The notes: generated by a model not told the origin, from the letters alone. A DNA stretch of 64,000 nucleotides from Symbiodinium natans (GCA_905221605.1 CAJNDS010000001.1:1790025-1854024), one strand, 5' to 3'; positions 49,201 through 55,252 are shown, numbered from the stretch's first letter. Numbers and translations are program-made.

Positions 49201-52200
49201 CCCTAAGCCTGAGCCCAAATCCTAAAACCTAAGCACCCACCCCACCCCTGCGAACCCTAAACCCCAAACCCCAAACCCCAAACCCTAAACCCTAAACCCC
49301 AAAACCCCCCTTACCCTAAACCCTGAACCCTGAACCCAAAACCCCAAAACCCCAAAAAACCTCACAGAAAACGACCAAGCGGCGGCCGCGGGCCGCGGCT
49401 GCGCCCAGCGCCAGGACGCCCGCCGCCGCCACGGTGGTGGCGGCCTCGGTGTTCGGTGATTCGGGGGGAGGGTTTAGGGGTTAGGATTCTAGGATCTAGG
49501 ATCTAGGGTCTAGGGTCTAGGGTCTAGGGTTTGGGGTTTAGGGGTTTCGAAACCCCCCCTAACCAAACAAGCCCCAAGCGGCTCCGGAGGAGGCGCCCTG
49601 CACCTGCGCCCGGCCCTGACCGCGGAGAGAGGCCGAGACCTCGGGTTTGGGTTTAGGGTTTAGGGTTTAATTAGGGTTTGGGGTTTAGGGTTTAGGGTTT
49701 AGGGTTTGGGGTTTGGGTTTTAGGGTTTAGGGTTTAGGTTTTAGGGTTTAGGGAATTCTTTTGCTTGTTGCTTTGCGGGGCGGAGGTTAGCGTTTGGGAG
49801 TTTGGGAGATTCGGCTTTACAGCCTCTGGGGGTTCCCACAAGCCTCGGCCCGAATAAGGCCCTCCATGGACCCGGAAGCCCCCCCAAGAATGCGAAACCG
49901 AAAACCCTAAACCCCGAGCCCTGAACACTAAACCCCAAACCCTAAACCCCAAACCCTAAACCCTAAACCCCAAACCCTAAACCCTAAACCCCAAACCCTA
50001 AACCCCAAACCTTAAACCCCAAACCCTAAACCCTAAACCCCAAACCCTAAACCCCAAACCCTAAACCCCAAACCCTAAACCCCAAAGCCCCTCTCAGACA
50101 TCGGTGCCGCCGCGCTGCCGCACGTTCCGCGGACGCCGGGGCAGCGGTGAAGGCCTCCGGAGAGCTCGAGCTTTCGGCTGCCGGGTTGGACAGGGTTTAG
50201 GGTTTAGGGTTTAGGGTTTAGGGTTTAGGGTAGGGTTTAGGGTGTAGGGTGTAGGGTTTAGGGTTTAGGGTTTAGGGTTTAGGGTTTAGGGTTTAGGGTT
50301 TAGGGTTTAGGGTTTAGGGTTTAGGGTTTAGGGTGTAGGGTTTAGGGTTTAGGGTTTCGGGTTTCGGGTTTCGGGTTTAGGGTTTAGGGCTTAGGGCTTA
50401 GGGATTAGGGTTTAGGGTTTAGGGTTTTTTAGGGTTTTTTAGGGTTTAGGGTTTAGGGGCCGGCGTTAAAAGGTTCAGGGTTTAGGTTGGCCAGTGAGGG
50501 GCAGTATGAAAGCCTAACTATTTGCTTAATCAGTATTAACGCCTCCCCCCGTCCCCCACTCCCCTTCTGTTGAGTAGAAAGTCTGCCCGTTTGAACATGT
50601 GTGGTGCATTGCATGTGGGAATCAAGTGTAATTTGCTGTGATGACTGGAGGGTTTCAGGTTTTGGAGCTGTAGACCTTAGTACAGCCCCGAAAACCCTAC
50701 ACCCTAAACCCAAACCCCAAAACCCTTCAAACCTTTGAAGCCCTCAAAGCCCATACCAAGCCCTAACCCTTGGAGGCCCAAACCACCCAAACCCAAAACC
50801 CCAAAGTCCCGGATGCCCAAAACCTCAGGTTTAGGATTTAGGGTAGGGGGTGTAATGTGGTATCCTGATTAGTGTGGACCCCTTCAATAATGAAAAGTTT
50901 TCAAAAAACAATTCAGGGGATGCCCCCCCCCCCACTTTAATGAAAAGTTTTTCGCCCGAGGTCCTCTGCTCAGGAAAGCCATTTTGTGAGCTGCCTTTGC
51001 TGCTGCGAAGACCTCATACCTGAGTCGCTTCTGAGGGTCGCAGTCCAGGCAACCTGACTGCCACCTGCACCTCGGGCAGCTCCAACTGCAGAACTCTGAG
51101 AACTGCAGCCGGCTTCAGGTCCTTCCACATGAATTAAACTTGGCCGTGAGTGCAGCTGAAGTGGTGTGGTCCTTCAGCTTGCTGAGCCTTTCCTCAGCCT
51201 TCTGGCGGTTCGCTGCGGCCTGATCCTGCTGTTTCTGAGCCTTCTCCATCTGACTCCGAGCATCCTCCTCCACAGCCTCCTTCGCTGAGGCAAGCTTGTT
51301 TGTCAGGTACACGAGCCTCACTTTCCATGTTTGCGAGCCCTCCTCAGGCCACACTGAGGGCCATTCCCCTCTCCTGAGTCTGAGCTCCTTCTCCATCCAC
51401 TGAAGGAGGTAGAAGAGGGTTTCAGGTTTAGAGTGTAGGGTTTAGGGTTTAGGGTCTAGAATTTAGGGTTTAGGGTTTAGGGTGTAGGGTTAATGGCTTA
51501 GGGTTTAGGGTTTAGGGGGTTTAGGGTCAAAGCCTTAAAAACCCTCAAACCCTACAACCCCTCATCGAGCAGGGCGGCAGGGGCGACGTAGAGGGCCGCA
51601 GCGGCGGCGCCGGCAGCAATGGCGACGCACCTGGGGAGATGGGGTTTAGGGTTTAGGGTTTAGGGTTTTGGGTTTAGGGTTTAGGGTTTGGGGTTTAGGG
51701 TTTGGGGTTTGGGGTTTGGGGTTTGGGGTATGTGGCTGACAGGGGAATGGAGTTAAATGGTAGTTAAGGGTTTGGGTTCGGGGCTCAGGGCTTCGGGCTT
51801 TTGGGGCTGTTGGTTAGACCCCCCATCCGGCTGCTTCAAGCGCCAACACTCTCTACATGAAGGGCACACCCCTGACACAGTACGACTGCGGGGCGTCCCG
51901 AAGTTACAATTGAGGGCCTAAACCCTAAACCCCGAACACCCTAACCCCTAAACGCTAAACCCCTCAACCCAAAACCCTGACCCCTACACCCCTAAACGCA
52001 CCCAAAACCCTAACCCCTAAACCCTCAACCCTAAACCCTAAACCCTTACCCCCAAACCCTAAACCCTAAACCCCCCAAACCCTGGAAACCCGAGAAACCC
52101 TCCCCTTAAACCTTAAACCCTGAGGGCCGAACCTGGACACGGAATATATAACCCTAAACCCTAAACCCTAAACCCTAAACCCTAACCCTAAACCCTAAAC

Positions 52201-52580
52201 CCTAAACCCTAAACCCTAAACCCTAAACCCTAAACCCTAAACCCTAAACCCTAAACCCCCAAATCCCAAACCCCAAACCCCAAACCCTAAACCCCAAACC
52301 CTAAACCCTAAACCCCAAACCCCAACCCCTAAACCCCTAAACCCTAAACCCTAAACCCTAAACCCTAAACCCTAAACCCTAAACCCCTAAACCCTAAACC
52401 CTAAACCCTAGAAACCCTCTAAACCCTGAGGGCCGAACCTGGACATGGACTATATAAACCCTAAACCCTAAACCCTAAACCCTAAACCCTCAAACCCTCA
52501 AACCTAAACCCTAAACCCTAAACCCTAAACCCTAAACCCTAAACCCTAAACCCTAAACCCTAAGGGCCGAACCTGGACAT
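24106..52580 (-). CDS. Plastid light-harvesting chlorophyll a/c-binding protein (LHC/acpPC type), 16 exons
   Basis: Hand-spliced protein of 251 aa (255 with the alternative exon 8 acceptor). It binds chlorophyll and carotenoid in the thylakoid membrane and feeds energy to the photosystems. Order: hydrophobic signal peptide (MSRCVAIAAG start), transit part beginning AFTAAPVSAS, a second hydrophobic stretch (VAAAGVLALG) then RGRR, LHC N-motif PLNFFDPLGFSKSG, helix 1 AAEIKHGRFAMMAATGN, VPTGLAALSNPK, helix 2 FALLFFLIAGHE, KGEPGSFGDP, and helix 3 TKELNNGRIAMFAIIGQ. The ExxHGR and ExNxGR chlorophyll-ligand/ion-pair motifs are intact in helices 1 and 3. Exons total a multiple of three and end in TAG at 24106. 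Intron 10 is 15.5 kb and holds nested transposons. An alternative 3' end reading into an exon-like island at 22.9 kb cannot be excluded. Confidence 0.9.
25953..26360 (+). repeat. Longest telomere-type block, LHC intron 13
   Basis: Roughly 400 bp: perfect TTTAGGG, then phase slips (TTAGGG, TTTAGG), then TTTGGGG. The complementary AAACCCC-rich block to 27060 gives long open frames on both strands that are repeat translations. Confidence 0.95.
27855..28035 (+). repeat. (TTTAGGG)n array in LHC intron 12
   Basis: About 25 units with a few TTTGGGG. The neighbouring 28160-28780 block is in the opposite sense and highly degenerate. Confidence 0.93.
29160..29418. mobile_element. CTTGGAGGTTC-family MITE with internal tandem units
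   Basis: Three tandem units containing AAGCTCCTTAACTGTCCGAA and GCTTATAAGTAC, ending CGAACCTCCAGG. Partial left end. Confidence 0.7.
29813..30046. mobile_element. CTTGGAGGTTCATGG-family MITE split by a telomere-type array
   Basis: Right end CCATGAACCTCCAAG pairs with left end CTGGGAGGTTCATGG. A TTTAGGG array breaks the left arm: GGTACTTCTTGG lies before it and GGTACTTGTTAACC after, a duplication of about 10 bp of the MITE. Other copies: 29160-29418 (with an internal tandem of about 60 bp), 54718-54894 and 60629-60735. Confidence 0.8.
30052..30163. mobile_element. GGGGTTTACGAAAATAGGGG-family MITE
   Basis: Inverted ends of type GGGGTTTACGAAAATAGGGG. Other copies or parts: 2126-2232, 55790-55860, 55975-56092 and 56869-57075. 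The last is broken by a telomere-type array between ACAAACAGTAGGG-like and GGTTCCCTTTC segments. Confidence 0.7.
30697..31650 (-). CDS. Tyrosine recombinase of the DIRS-like element
   Basis: The integrase that DIRS elements use instead of a DDE integrase: it joins a circular DNA intermediate to the target. N-terminal helical core-binding domain (RYQQAIAAFSEELAARG), then catalytic residues in order: Arg in CFTGLFRASELLHLT, the beta-hairpin Lys in GVTKRG, H-x-x-R in SSHGLRRGGAT, Trp in LQGRW (the H/W position) and Tyr in MHEYLR. The full set is intact, making this the best preserved part of the element. The frame is open upstream to 31977, overlapping the methyltransferase-like domain in another frame, so the true start is uncertain. 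Confidence 0.85.
   Translation of the reverse strand, partial: RARHPMDLNQARGRIACFLLSGLHASKDRYQQAIAAFSEELAARGVAADTLSEAQLDIFLAEYILDLFEGSEDSSGISFGATVIAAMQKVNPRHKYTTAWKVLEVWRLRCPPAQAAAFPPELALGSAVWLVLMGQPVVGTVMLLCFTGLFRASELLHLTFQDFCLSSAQLVVILGVTKRGLEQKVLLQHPSVLTWCLQYLAYWMRSFPHSPADRVFPISFQKLQYWLRKATRALGFSDSWSSHGLRRGGATELFRLRVPLNEIALQGRWLSERSMHEYLRRGEVALLRLRSSVPLAAWQSARRFASLGPHVWQELSI
31700..32344 (-). CDS. Methyltransferase-like domain of the DIRS-like element
   Basis: A Rossmann-like strand (PIIVLDIHSAIEPN), then GALARPPGGTWCRAG in the place of the usual PPC- or PPY-type catalytic loop, a second strand GGLVCLLGP, and a C-terminal block FDLCMFGGSTKGPSQALVN with a downstream Cys/His stretch. DIRS elements often carry a methyltransferase between RNase H and recombinase, and this arrangement fits. 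The loop lacks the expected Cys, so activity is doubtful. Assignment rests on position and motif, not a search. Confidence 0.6.
32372..32611 (-). CDS. DIRS-like pol: RNase H C-terminal end (frameshifted)
   Basis: Contains DFWVPTCDNPADTPSR, the W(V/I)P-x-x-NPAD-x-SR box that closes the RNase H domain of DIRS and related elements. The frame is shifted from the preceding pol ORF and is followed by a linker to the methyltransferase-like domain. Confidence 0.75.
   Translation of the reverse strand: MLVGQFVPFDFWVPTCDNPADTPSRVYSTEFRSRHALPAGPTAADDHQLGCEEDLCLQLMGSLALTCEPFLAASQAAPQ
32600..33740 (-). CDS. DIRS-like pol: RT motifs B-C and RNase H
   Basis: Continues RT with LTAPMGFRPSAGWAQ (motif B) and SIQDDICQ (motif C, QDD in place of YxDD). 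RNase H follows: VECYDAAPGGHGRAW (first catalytic Asp) and CLQGGDNAAQVAAF with KGRS (third Asp). The frame then drifts into a non-homologous reading near 32600, where RNase H resumes in the 32372-32611 frame. Catalytic acids appear retained, but frameshifts make this copy inactive as assembled. Confidence 0.78.
33745..34727 (-). CDS. DIRS-like pol: linker and first half of reverse transcriptase
   Basis: The frame overlaps the gag end. After a linker (LMLDYCNLLISCYNFLYFG) come RT fingers and palm: VSGAFAVPKDGAETRLI (motif 1-2 with the R-L-I core) and motif A around LVVFKRDARHY, whose Asp is the first catalytic acid. The frame is lost at about 33740, just after motif A, by an indel; the rest of RT continues in another frame. 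RT copies element RNA into DNA in the DIRS cycle. Confidence 0.78.
34688..35028 (-). CDS. DIRS-like element gag, C-terminal part (3' of the insertion)
   Basis: It resumes directly at the TIR-element junction with FAAKHPGALSAYFLSMVHQK, in the frame left by the N-terminal part once the element and one TT of the duplication are removed. One frameshift near 34893 separates it from INVGDLETAMDVIAQRI; it ends in GMLRLTQ and TAA. The pol frame overlaps the end. Consistent with the alpha-helical C-terminal half of this gag family; function in particle assembly is inferred. Confidence 0.7.
35029..35073 (+). repeat. Left terminal inverted repeat of the 8.56-kb element
   Basis: Begins CCCAGAGGCTCCGGGTAGAC and ends at TATATAGTTAA; pairs with 43548-43589 with a 2-nt gap and a few mismatches. 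Confidence 0.85.
35195..35221 (+). repeat. Poly(G) tract inside the left end of the TIR element
   Basis: Uninterrupted run of 26-27 G, a likely assembly hazard and quadruplex former. Similar G or C runs occur at 372-391, 2708-2725, 21980-21996, 22935-22950, 48240-48257 and 53710-53727. Confidence 0.9.
35307..36215 (+). CDS. Lys/Ala/Pro-rich protein of the TIR element
   Basis: 302 aa from ATG (GTG at 35280 is in frame but less likely). N-terminal MAQQLLKFAASKLEESLES, a long KPKAKA-type basic tract (about residues 45-100) resembling histone H1-like tails, acidic/basic patches, then a more ordered C-terminal region (KLPESVQKLFLSHEVSRTDK; DKAYPKAIMIGKCAG). It has no domain I can name. The basic tract suggests nucleic-acid binding. 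Coding-like sequence continues past its stop in another frame, so a frameshift near 36210 may have split a longer protein. Confidence 0.7.
   Translation: MAQQLLKFAASKLEESLESKALATAEVGSPAEAGDKQKAENVEAAEESPKPKPKAKATPKAKKEAKAKTEPKPKAKGKAKAKAKAKAEAKGKPAASQATEPGLEAEEEEAEPKKSNKTKQAEPEEGETPALKKQKSQAGNSENTDKEEKPAKLSAAARLKKRADDLLTEPAEQEPADEELQVCEKRDKRKTRFFQANLTKLPESVQKLFLSHEVSRTDKTRLVNESVQVNPTTGKWEFACRPPVFQSLTSSYSTITGSTRDKAYPKAIMIGKCAGEENFLRGLRDGDIEATTENGKQLFKFR
36212..36792 (+). CDS. Helical protein, probably frameshifted continuation of the Lys-rich gene
   Basis: The open frame overlaps the preceding stop; the coding-like part starts near KKEAEAAAAPEAEAHFLAFC and ends with LLQVQELIKSIGALN and TAG. 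It is rich in Leu/Gln/Ala with predicted amphipathic helices (TLAKLEDALNWVASAKQATL). No ATG initiates it close to the junction, which favours a frameshift over a separate gene. Function unknown. Confidence 0.55.
36985..37145 (+). repeat. Telomere-type array inside the TIR element
   Basis: TTTAGGGG/TTTAGGGGG units with substitutions. Further arrays inside the element at 38660-38960, 39607-39762 and 39938-40050 show that the repeat also colonises mobile DNA. Confidence 0.9.
37701..38405 (+). CDS. C2H2 zinc-finger protein of the TIR element
   Basis: 234 aa from ATG. N-terminal disordered region with EEEDKQKQALLGKKLE charged coil, then a single C2H2-type finger around residues 120-150: C-x6-C-x12-H-x4-H (FCPLWGKSGC followed by RKWLSSARAFKQHLCSKH). 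The C-terminus is Ser/Pro/Arg-rich and ends near a short helix. Finger plus charged tails suggests DNA binding, possibly to element ends or the internal palindrome array, but that is inference. It lies between array-rich spacers. Confidence 0.65.
   Translation: MPPPSRSPFSPIPQRERERGGRHTEEPIPVRETSVDSEDTSRRSQRGVDLPDRACSVASEQEEEDKQKQALLGKKLEVAKEDLQKQKAGEGGKDDESGSDHLITHIPSEIQPAQRASSDGLFCPLWGKSGCRKWLSSARAFKQHLCSKHDIPRDQAARVADGQWKNLPSRSEASQEPHRRNRPNVSLVPRDERNPKVPRSEPSEGSQASSSQQDAGIQLLRQMWADVADRVLKK
39115..39480. repeat. Palindromic GGAAGTTTCC / GGAAACTTCC array
   Basis: About 20 imperfect copies of GGAAGTTTCC and its complement, each a near palindrome, alternating with short variable spacers. Pairing between copies would fold the whole block. 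It is open on both strands only because the unit is self-complementary and lacks stops; I do not regard those frames as proteins. Located between the zinc-finger and transposase-like genes of the TIR element. Confidence 0.85.
39763..39936. repeat. (GTA)n microsatellite flipping to (ACT)n and (GTC)n
   Basis: About 30 GTA units, then about 10 ACT units (an inverted tract), then mixed GTC/GTA. The switch makes a large hairpin. It borders a telomere-type array with TCTAGGG variants on its left. Confidence 0.9.
40204..40300. repeat. (GTC)n / GTGGTC microsatellite just upstream of the transposase-like ORF
   Basis: Trinucleotide tract with interruptions. It keeps the frame open upstream of 40395, so the first ATG after it is the preferred start of the next ORF. 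Confidence 0.85.
40395..42127 (+). CDS. Transposase-like protein of the TIR element (one frameshift)
   Basis: Two frames join near 41165: 40395 onward, with ARAVPLVLHGDGVPITAIG (first acidic block, HGDG) and LSWRSLLCE, then 41174-42127 with FATGDLEWFSMAHGLPRWNS, PCGLC, FPDLMHTKHLGVDQ (DLMHxKHLG block) and FHWMIHCLHFSEFMNPKHVW. Spaced Asp blocks and a CxxC insert resemble large DDE transposases of the CACTA/Plavaka-like group expanded in dinoflagellates; I assign this from memory of the pattern, without a search. It fits the autonomous role expected for a TIR element with a 2-bp duplication. Combined length is about 570 aa. The frameshift may be decay or assembly error. Confidence 0.65.
42205..43330 (+). 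CDS. Accessory protein of the TIR element with C-terminal Cys motif (probable frameshift)
   Basis: ATG frame 42205-42834 (helical, MGHRSLETMGNGLESMTWK) overlaps a second frame, 42782-43330, that opens at TTG and continues in similar style: PPEPLKDTSEDEKEIERN, an Ala/Pro-rich hinge with KKPAA repeats, then YGCSKCRSLLGGCGRCKRF near the end. The CxxC-x6-CxxC spacing could bind Zn; I have seen this C-terminal motif in other Symbiodinium proteins. An indel near 42780 best explains the pair. It ends 200 nt before the right AT-rich subterminal block. Probably a DNA-binding helper; unproven. Confidence 0.6.
43548..43589 (-). repeat. Right terminal inverted repeat of the 8.56-kb element
   Basis: Minus-strand sense begins CCCAGAGGCTCCAGCTAGAC and runs into TATATAGTTAA. 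It is preceded internally by a block rich in TTAACTATAGTTAA-like palindromes matching the left subterminal block. Confidence 0.85.
43590..44400 (-). CDS. DIRS-like element gag, N-terminal part (5' of the insertion)
   Basis: The open frame (stop to stop to about 44878) contains a conserved-looking patch with GNHVIPVASPAHVRVPPAG, then a Gly/Ala/Pro linker, a Lys-rich tract, a Ser-rich RS tract and EDFLRWRQEGKTKRVKPEE, ending in RFKARGELLT at the TIR-element junction. This resembles the nucleic-acid-binding gag of dinoflagellate DIRS-like elements. The true start is unclear; a competing frame upstream (44832-44365) has three hydrophobic segments and an Ala/Gly/Val-Pro stretch, suggesting another frameshift. 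Confidence 0.65.
44965..45090. repeat. AT-rich (TATATATA/ATGTATAT) block at the 5' edge of the DIRS-like element
   Basis: Alternating AT with ATTTAT motifs; lies between gag and LHC exon 10, so it may contain the retroelement 5' end. Confidence 0.85.
46855..47050 (+). repeat. (CCCCAAAA)n 8-bp variant array
   Basis: About 20 units of an octamer with single changes, then CCCCTAAA and normal CCCTAAA. Long frames on both strands (GFWGFGVLGFW on minus) are repeat translations. Confidence 0.93.
47735..47805 (+). repeat. (GGAAA)n purine tract
   Basis: About 14 units of GGAAA/GGGAA, between LHC exon 7 and an array. Confidence 0.9.
47895..48150 (+). repeat. Inverted pair of telomere-type arrays
   Basis: (TTTAGGG)n to 47985, a 70-bp unique spacer, then (CCCTAAA)n to 48148: a head-to-head pair able to form a large hairpin. 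LHC intron 6. Confidence 0.93.
50195..50458 (+). repeat. Long (TTTAGGG)n array between LHC exon 3 and the coiled-coil fragment
   Basis: About 35 units with TGTAGGG, TTTCGGG and CTTAGGG variants in small clusters. Confidence 0.93.
50940..51414 (-). pseudogene. Coding-derived fragment, coiled-coil, in LHC intron 2
   Basis: A repeat-free block within intron 2. An ATG-started frame (51396 to 51115, 93 aa) has strong coding character and a charged coiled-coil centre (QKQQDQAAANRQKAEERLSK). Beyond its TGA, coding-like sequence continues in other frames (LRVLQLELPEVQVAV; LRYEVFAAAKAAHKM). This looks like a frameshifted, decaying copy of part of an unspliced gene or element ORF. Function unknown. 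Confidence 0.5.
52117..52560 (+). repeat. (CCCTAAA)n arrays with repeated LHC exon 1 fragments
   Basis: Arrays punctuated by GAGGGCCGAACCTGGACACGG (52122) and GAGGGCCGAACCTGGACATG (52430), degenerate copies of exon 1 and its donor at 52562-52580. LHC intron 1. Confidence 0.9.
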
Positions 52581-52628
52581 GGTGGACTTGGGCGGCAAAG
52601 TGCTCGGAAGGATGATAGGAGGGACGCC

Positions 52629-52645
52629 GGTCTGAGCCCGTCTGA
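52629..52645 (-). promoter_or_regulatory. Conserved 17-nt 5'-leader motif, LHC copy
   Basis: TCAGACGGGCTCAGACC on the minus strand, about 49 nt upstream of the LHC start. Its match to the motif upstream of the paralogue is the reason for preferring the ATG at 52580 over the ATG of the repeated copy at 52441. Confidence 0.5.
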
Positions 52646-52663
52646 GCCAAGGGCAGCAGTCGG

Positions 52664-52883
52664 TTTAGGGTTTAGGGTTTAGGGTTTAGGGTTTAGGGTT
52701 TAGGGTTTAGGGTTTAGGGTTTAGGGTTTAGGGTTTAGGGTTTAGGGTTTAGGGTTTAGGGTTTAGGTAGGGTTTAGGGTTTAGGGTTTAGGGTTTAGGG
52801 TTTAGGGTTTAGGGTTTAGGGTTTAGGGTTTAGGGTTTAGGGTTTAGGGTTTAGGGTTTAGGGTTTAGGGTTTAGGGTTTAGA
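52664..52883 (+). repeat. (TTTAGGG)n array upstream of the LHC start
   Basis: About 31 units with one internal slip. Begins about 85 nt upstream of the LHC ATG, next to the conserved leader motif. Confidence 0.93.
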
Positions 52884-53159
52884 ATCCTCGAGCCATGCAG
52901 CCCTCTCAGCCTTATCCCTAACAACCTCAAAACCCTAACCCCCGACATGAATCCTAAACCCTAAAACCCTAAACCCCAACCCTCTTTACCCCTCCAAACC
53001 CTCAACACTAACCCAACCCCCTACATGAGCCCCAAACCCTAGAACCCTAAACTCTTAGACCCTAAACCCTAAAACCCTAAACCCTAAACCCTAAACCCTA
53101 AACCCTTAAACCCTAGACCCAAAACCTCCAACCCTAAACCCTAACCCCTGACTTTTCAC

Positions 53160-54450
53160 CAAGCTCAATGTCTGCACGGGCTGGATTGCTCATCGAAGGA
53201 TCGGTAGGGTCCCACAACATGCTCCGTCAGGAACATGCAGAGCCTGAGCTTGAGGTTGACAGGGTTTAGGGTGTAGGGTGTACTGTTTACGGTTTAGGGT
53301 TTAGGGGTCTAGGGCTTGGTTTCCTGAAATCCTCCACGTCTGAAATATTTAGCCGAAACATCCTCAATGCCCTAGATGCACTAACGTAGCCCTGATGCCC
53401 TGCCCTGGCAGCTCTTTCACGGGCTTCGGTGCCAGGGCATCCAACACGGGCTTAGGGTTGAGGGTCTAGGGGTTAGTGTTGAGGTTTGGGGCTTGGAGCT
53501 TGCGTATGTTCCGGTTCCTGCTTCGCCAGAATGCCACCTACCCTCAATCCTTAACCCTTATAAACCCTGAACCATGAACCCTGAACCCTGAACCTTAACC
53601 TACTGTTTGCTTAAGAACCCCCCAAAAAAACTCAAAAATAAATCTTCCCTATAAGGGTAATCAGCATTATCTATTTCTCTTTTCGGGGGTTTCTTAAGCA
53701 AATAGTAGAACCCCCCCCCCCCCCCCCTGCAACCATGCAAGCGGCCAGGGTGGTACGCTGCTGCGGCAGCGCGGTGTCAGATCCTCCCGGCGAGTCGCCA
53801 CAAACTCCTCGGCACCTGCTTGGAAAAACGGAACGGCAGACAGAAAACTTCATCTGGACTGTTCCTCGAACCTCTTGACAACTACAACCAAGGTTAGATG
53901 CTTTCAAAGAACCAAAGATCAGGTCTAGCGAGTCTAGTTATAAGCATCGGGGTTCGGGGGTGTTAGGGTTTAGTCAGAAAGGTTCAAACTTACACTTCCC
54001 CCCCCATTCCCCCCCCACCCCCCCGCAGCCCCACCTTCCCCCGAAACCCCTCACCCTCGGATGACCCAAGCTAGGGGATGAGTTTAGGTTTTGGGGTTAA
54101 GGGCTTCAGGAGTTTTGGCTCAAGAACTCCCGGGCCTCTTAGCTTAGCCTGTCTGCATGGAACCCCGACGCCCTAAACCACTGAAGATGGAACCCTGAAC
54201 CCTAAACGGTTGAAGATGGAACTCAACACTCTGACGAATGGAACACTAGACCAGTGAAGCTGGAACCCTAACCCTAAACCCTAAACCCTGAACCCTAAGC
54301 CCCTAAACCTTTCAGGGTTGAGTGCCGGCGCTGTGAGACCTGCCGCCAGAAGGTCTGGCTTTGCTTGCGACGATCGGCTGAAACATGGTGCGGCTGGTAC
54401 GGTTGGCGCCGAGCAATGACATCGCCACTGGGTTGCTTCTTCACTTGAAC
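53160..54450. other. Unassigned exon-like islands upstream of the LHC gene
   Basis: Islands at 53169-53262 (minus: LRLCMFLTEHVVGPYRSFD, then a stop), 53383-53455 (minus: VLDALAPKPVKELPGQGIR), 53745-53890 and 54320-54430 (open on both strands). They could be 3' exons of the next gene in the minus-strand cluster. No domain recognised. Confidence 0.35.
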
Positions 54451-54717
54451 CCTACACCCTAAACCCTAAACCCTAAACCCTAAACCCTAAACCATAACAC
54501 TGGTGCGTGGTTGGGGCTGAACCCTAAACCCTAGAGGATGGAGCCCGAAACCCTTCAACCCTAGGAGATAGAACCCGAAACCCTGAACCCTTAACCCTAA
54601 ACCCTTCACCCTAAACCCTTAACCCTGAACCCTAAACCCTAAAACCCTGAACCCTGGAAGATCCCCTCTGCTTTGGGTTTTTCAGCCGGAAGGCGAAGCC
54701 CTAGGACGAACAGGCAC

Positions 54718-54894
54718 CTACTTGGAGGTTCGCGGTACTTCTTAGCCAATTAGGACTGTGCTTACCACCCACTTATAAGGGTTTAGGGTTTAGGGTTTAG
54801 GGCTTAGGGATAATGACCGACTCATAAGCCCCTTAAGTGCCCTAACATGGCTATAGTATCATTGGTTCATACGTAACATGAACCTCCAAATAGG
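54718..54894. mobile_element. CTTGGAGGTTC-family MITE interrupted by a telomere-type array
   Basis: Both ends intact (CTTGGAGGTTCGCGG / CATGAACCTCCAAAT). A short TTTAGGG array splits it between CACCCACTTATAAG and GACCGACTCATAAG, an imperfect duplication of about 11 bp; undisturbed copies have this segment once. Confidence 0.78.
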
Positions 54895-55252
54895 ACTGGG
54901 AGACTCAAACCACGAAGCAGCAACAAAGGCGCGAAGGGCTGCGAACGTAGAAAAAGAATCCGTGTGGTTCTGCCCACACACATGTGTACTTCACTATGAA
55001 ACTATATGTACCCATGTATCTATATTATATATATATATGCATATATATGCTTATTTATTTATCATTTTTTAATATAACTTGTTTATCTAGAGTTTGCGGA
55101 CACTGCTTCTGTATGTATACACACAACTTAAACTAATAGTTGTATCTATGTGTATGAATACCTATATGTGTACACATTAGTTTCATCAAAGTTCTCACGC
55201 GCACATTCACCCCGATCCCAAAGTTATGGGGTTCTTCAGGGGGGGGAGGTTC

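Larger units (their letters stand above)
24106..52580 (-). other. Exon map and splice-site repeats of the LHC gene
   Basis: Exons, 5' to 3' on the minus strand: 52580-52573 (8 nt), 51630-51579, 50154-50137 (18 nt), 49639-49583, 49444-49376, 48792-48765, 47650-47613, 47206-47175 (or from 47218), 46207-46167, 45224-45172, 29644-29580, 28845-28788, 27180-27139, 25941-25892, 25138-25099, 24210-24106. Donor bases for introns 1 to 15: GT, GC, GC, GC, GT, GA, GC, GC, GC, GA, GC, GA, GT, GC, GC; all acceptors AG|G. Clear direct repeats across splice sites: GCCGC/GCCGC (intron 4), GCTCCTGA/GCCTGATG (9), GAG/GAG (10), GACGGGTTCG/GAGGGCTTCG (12). The first exon could instead be the ATG copy at 52441; 52580 is preferred because the conserved leader motif lies upstream of it. 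Confidence 0.8.
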
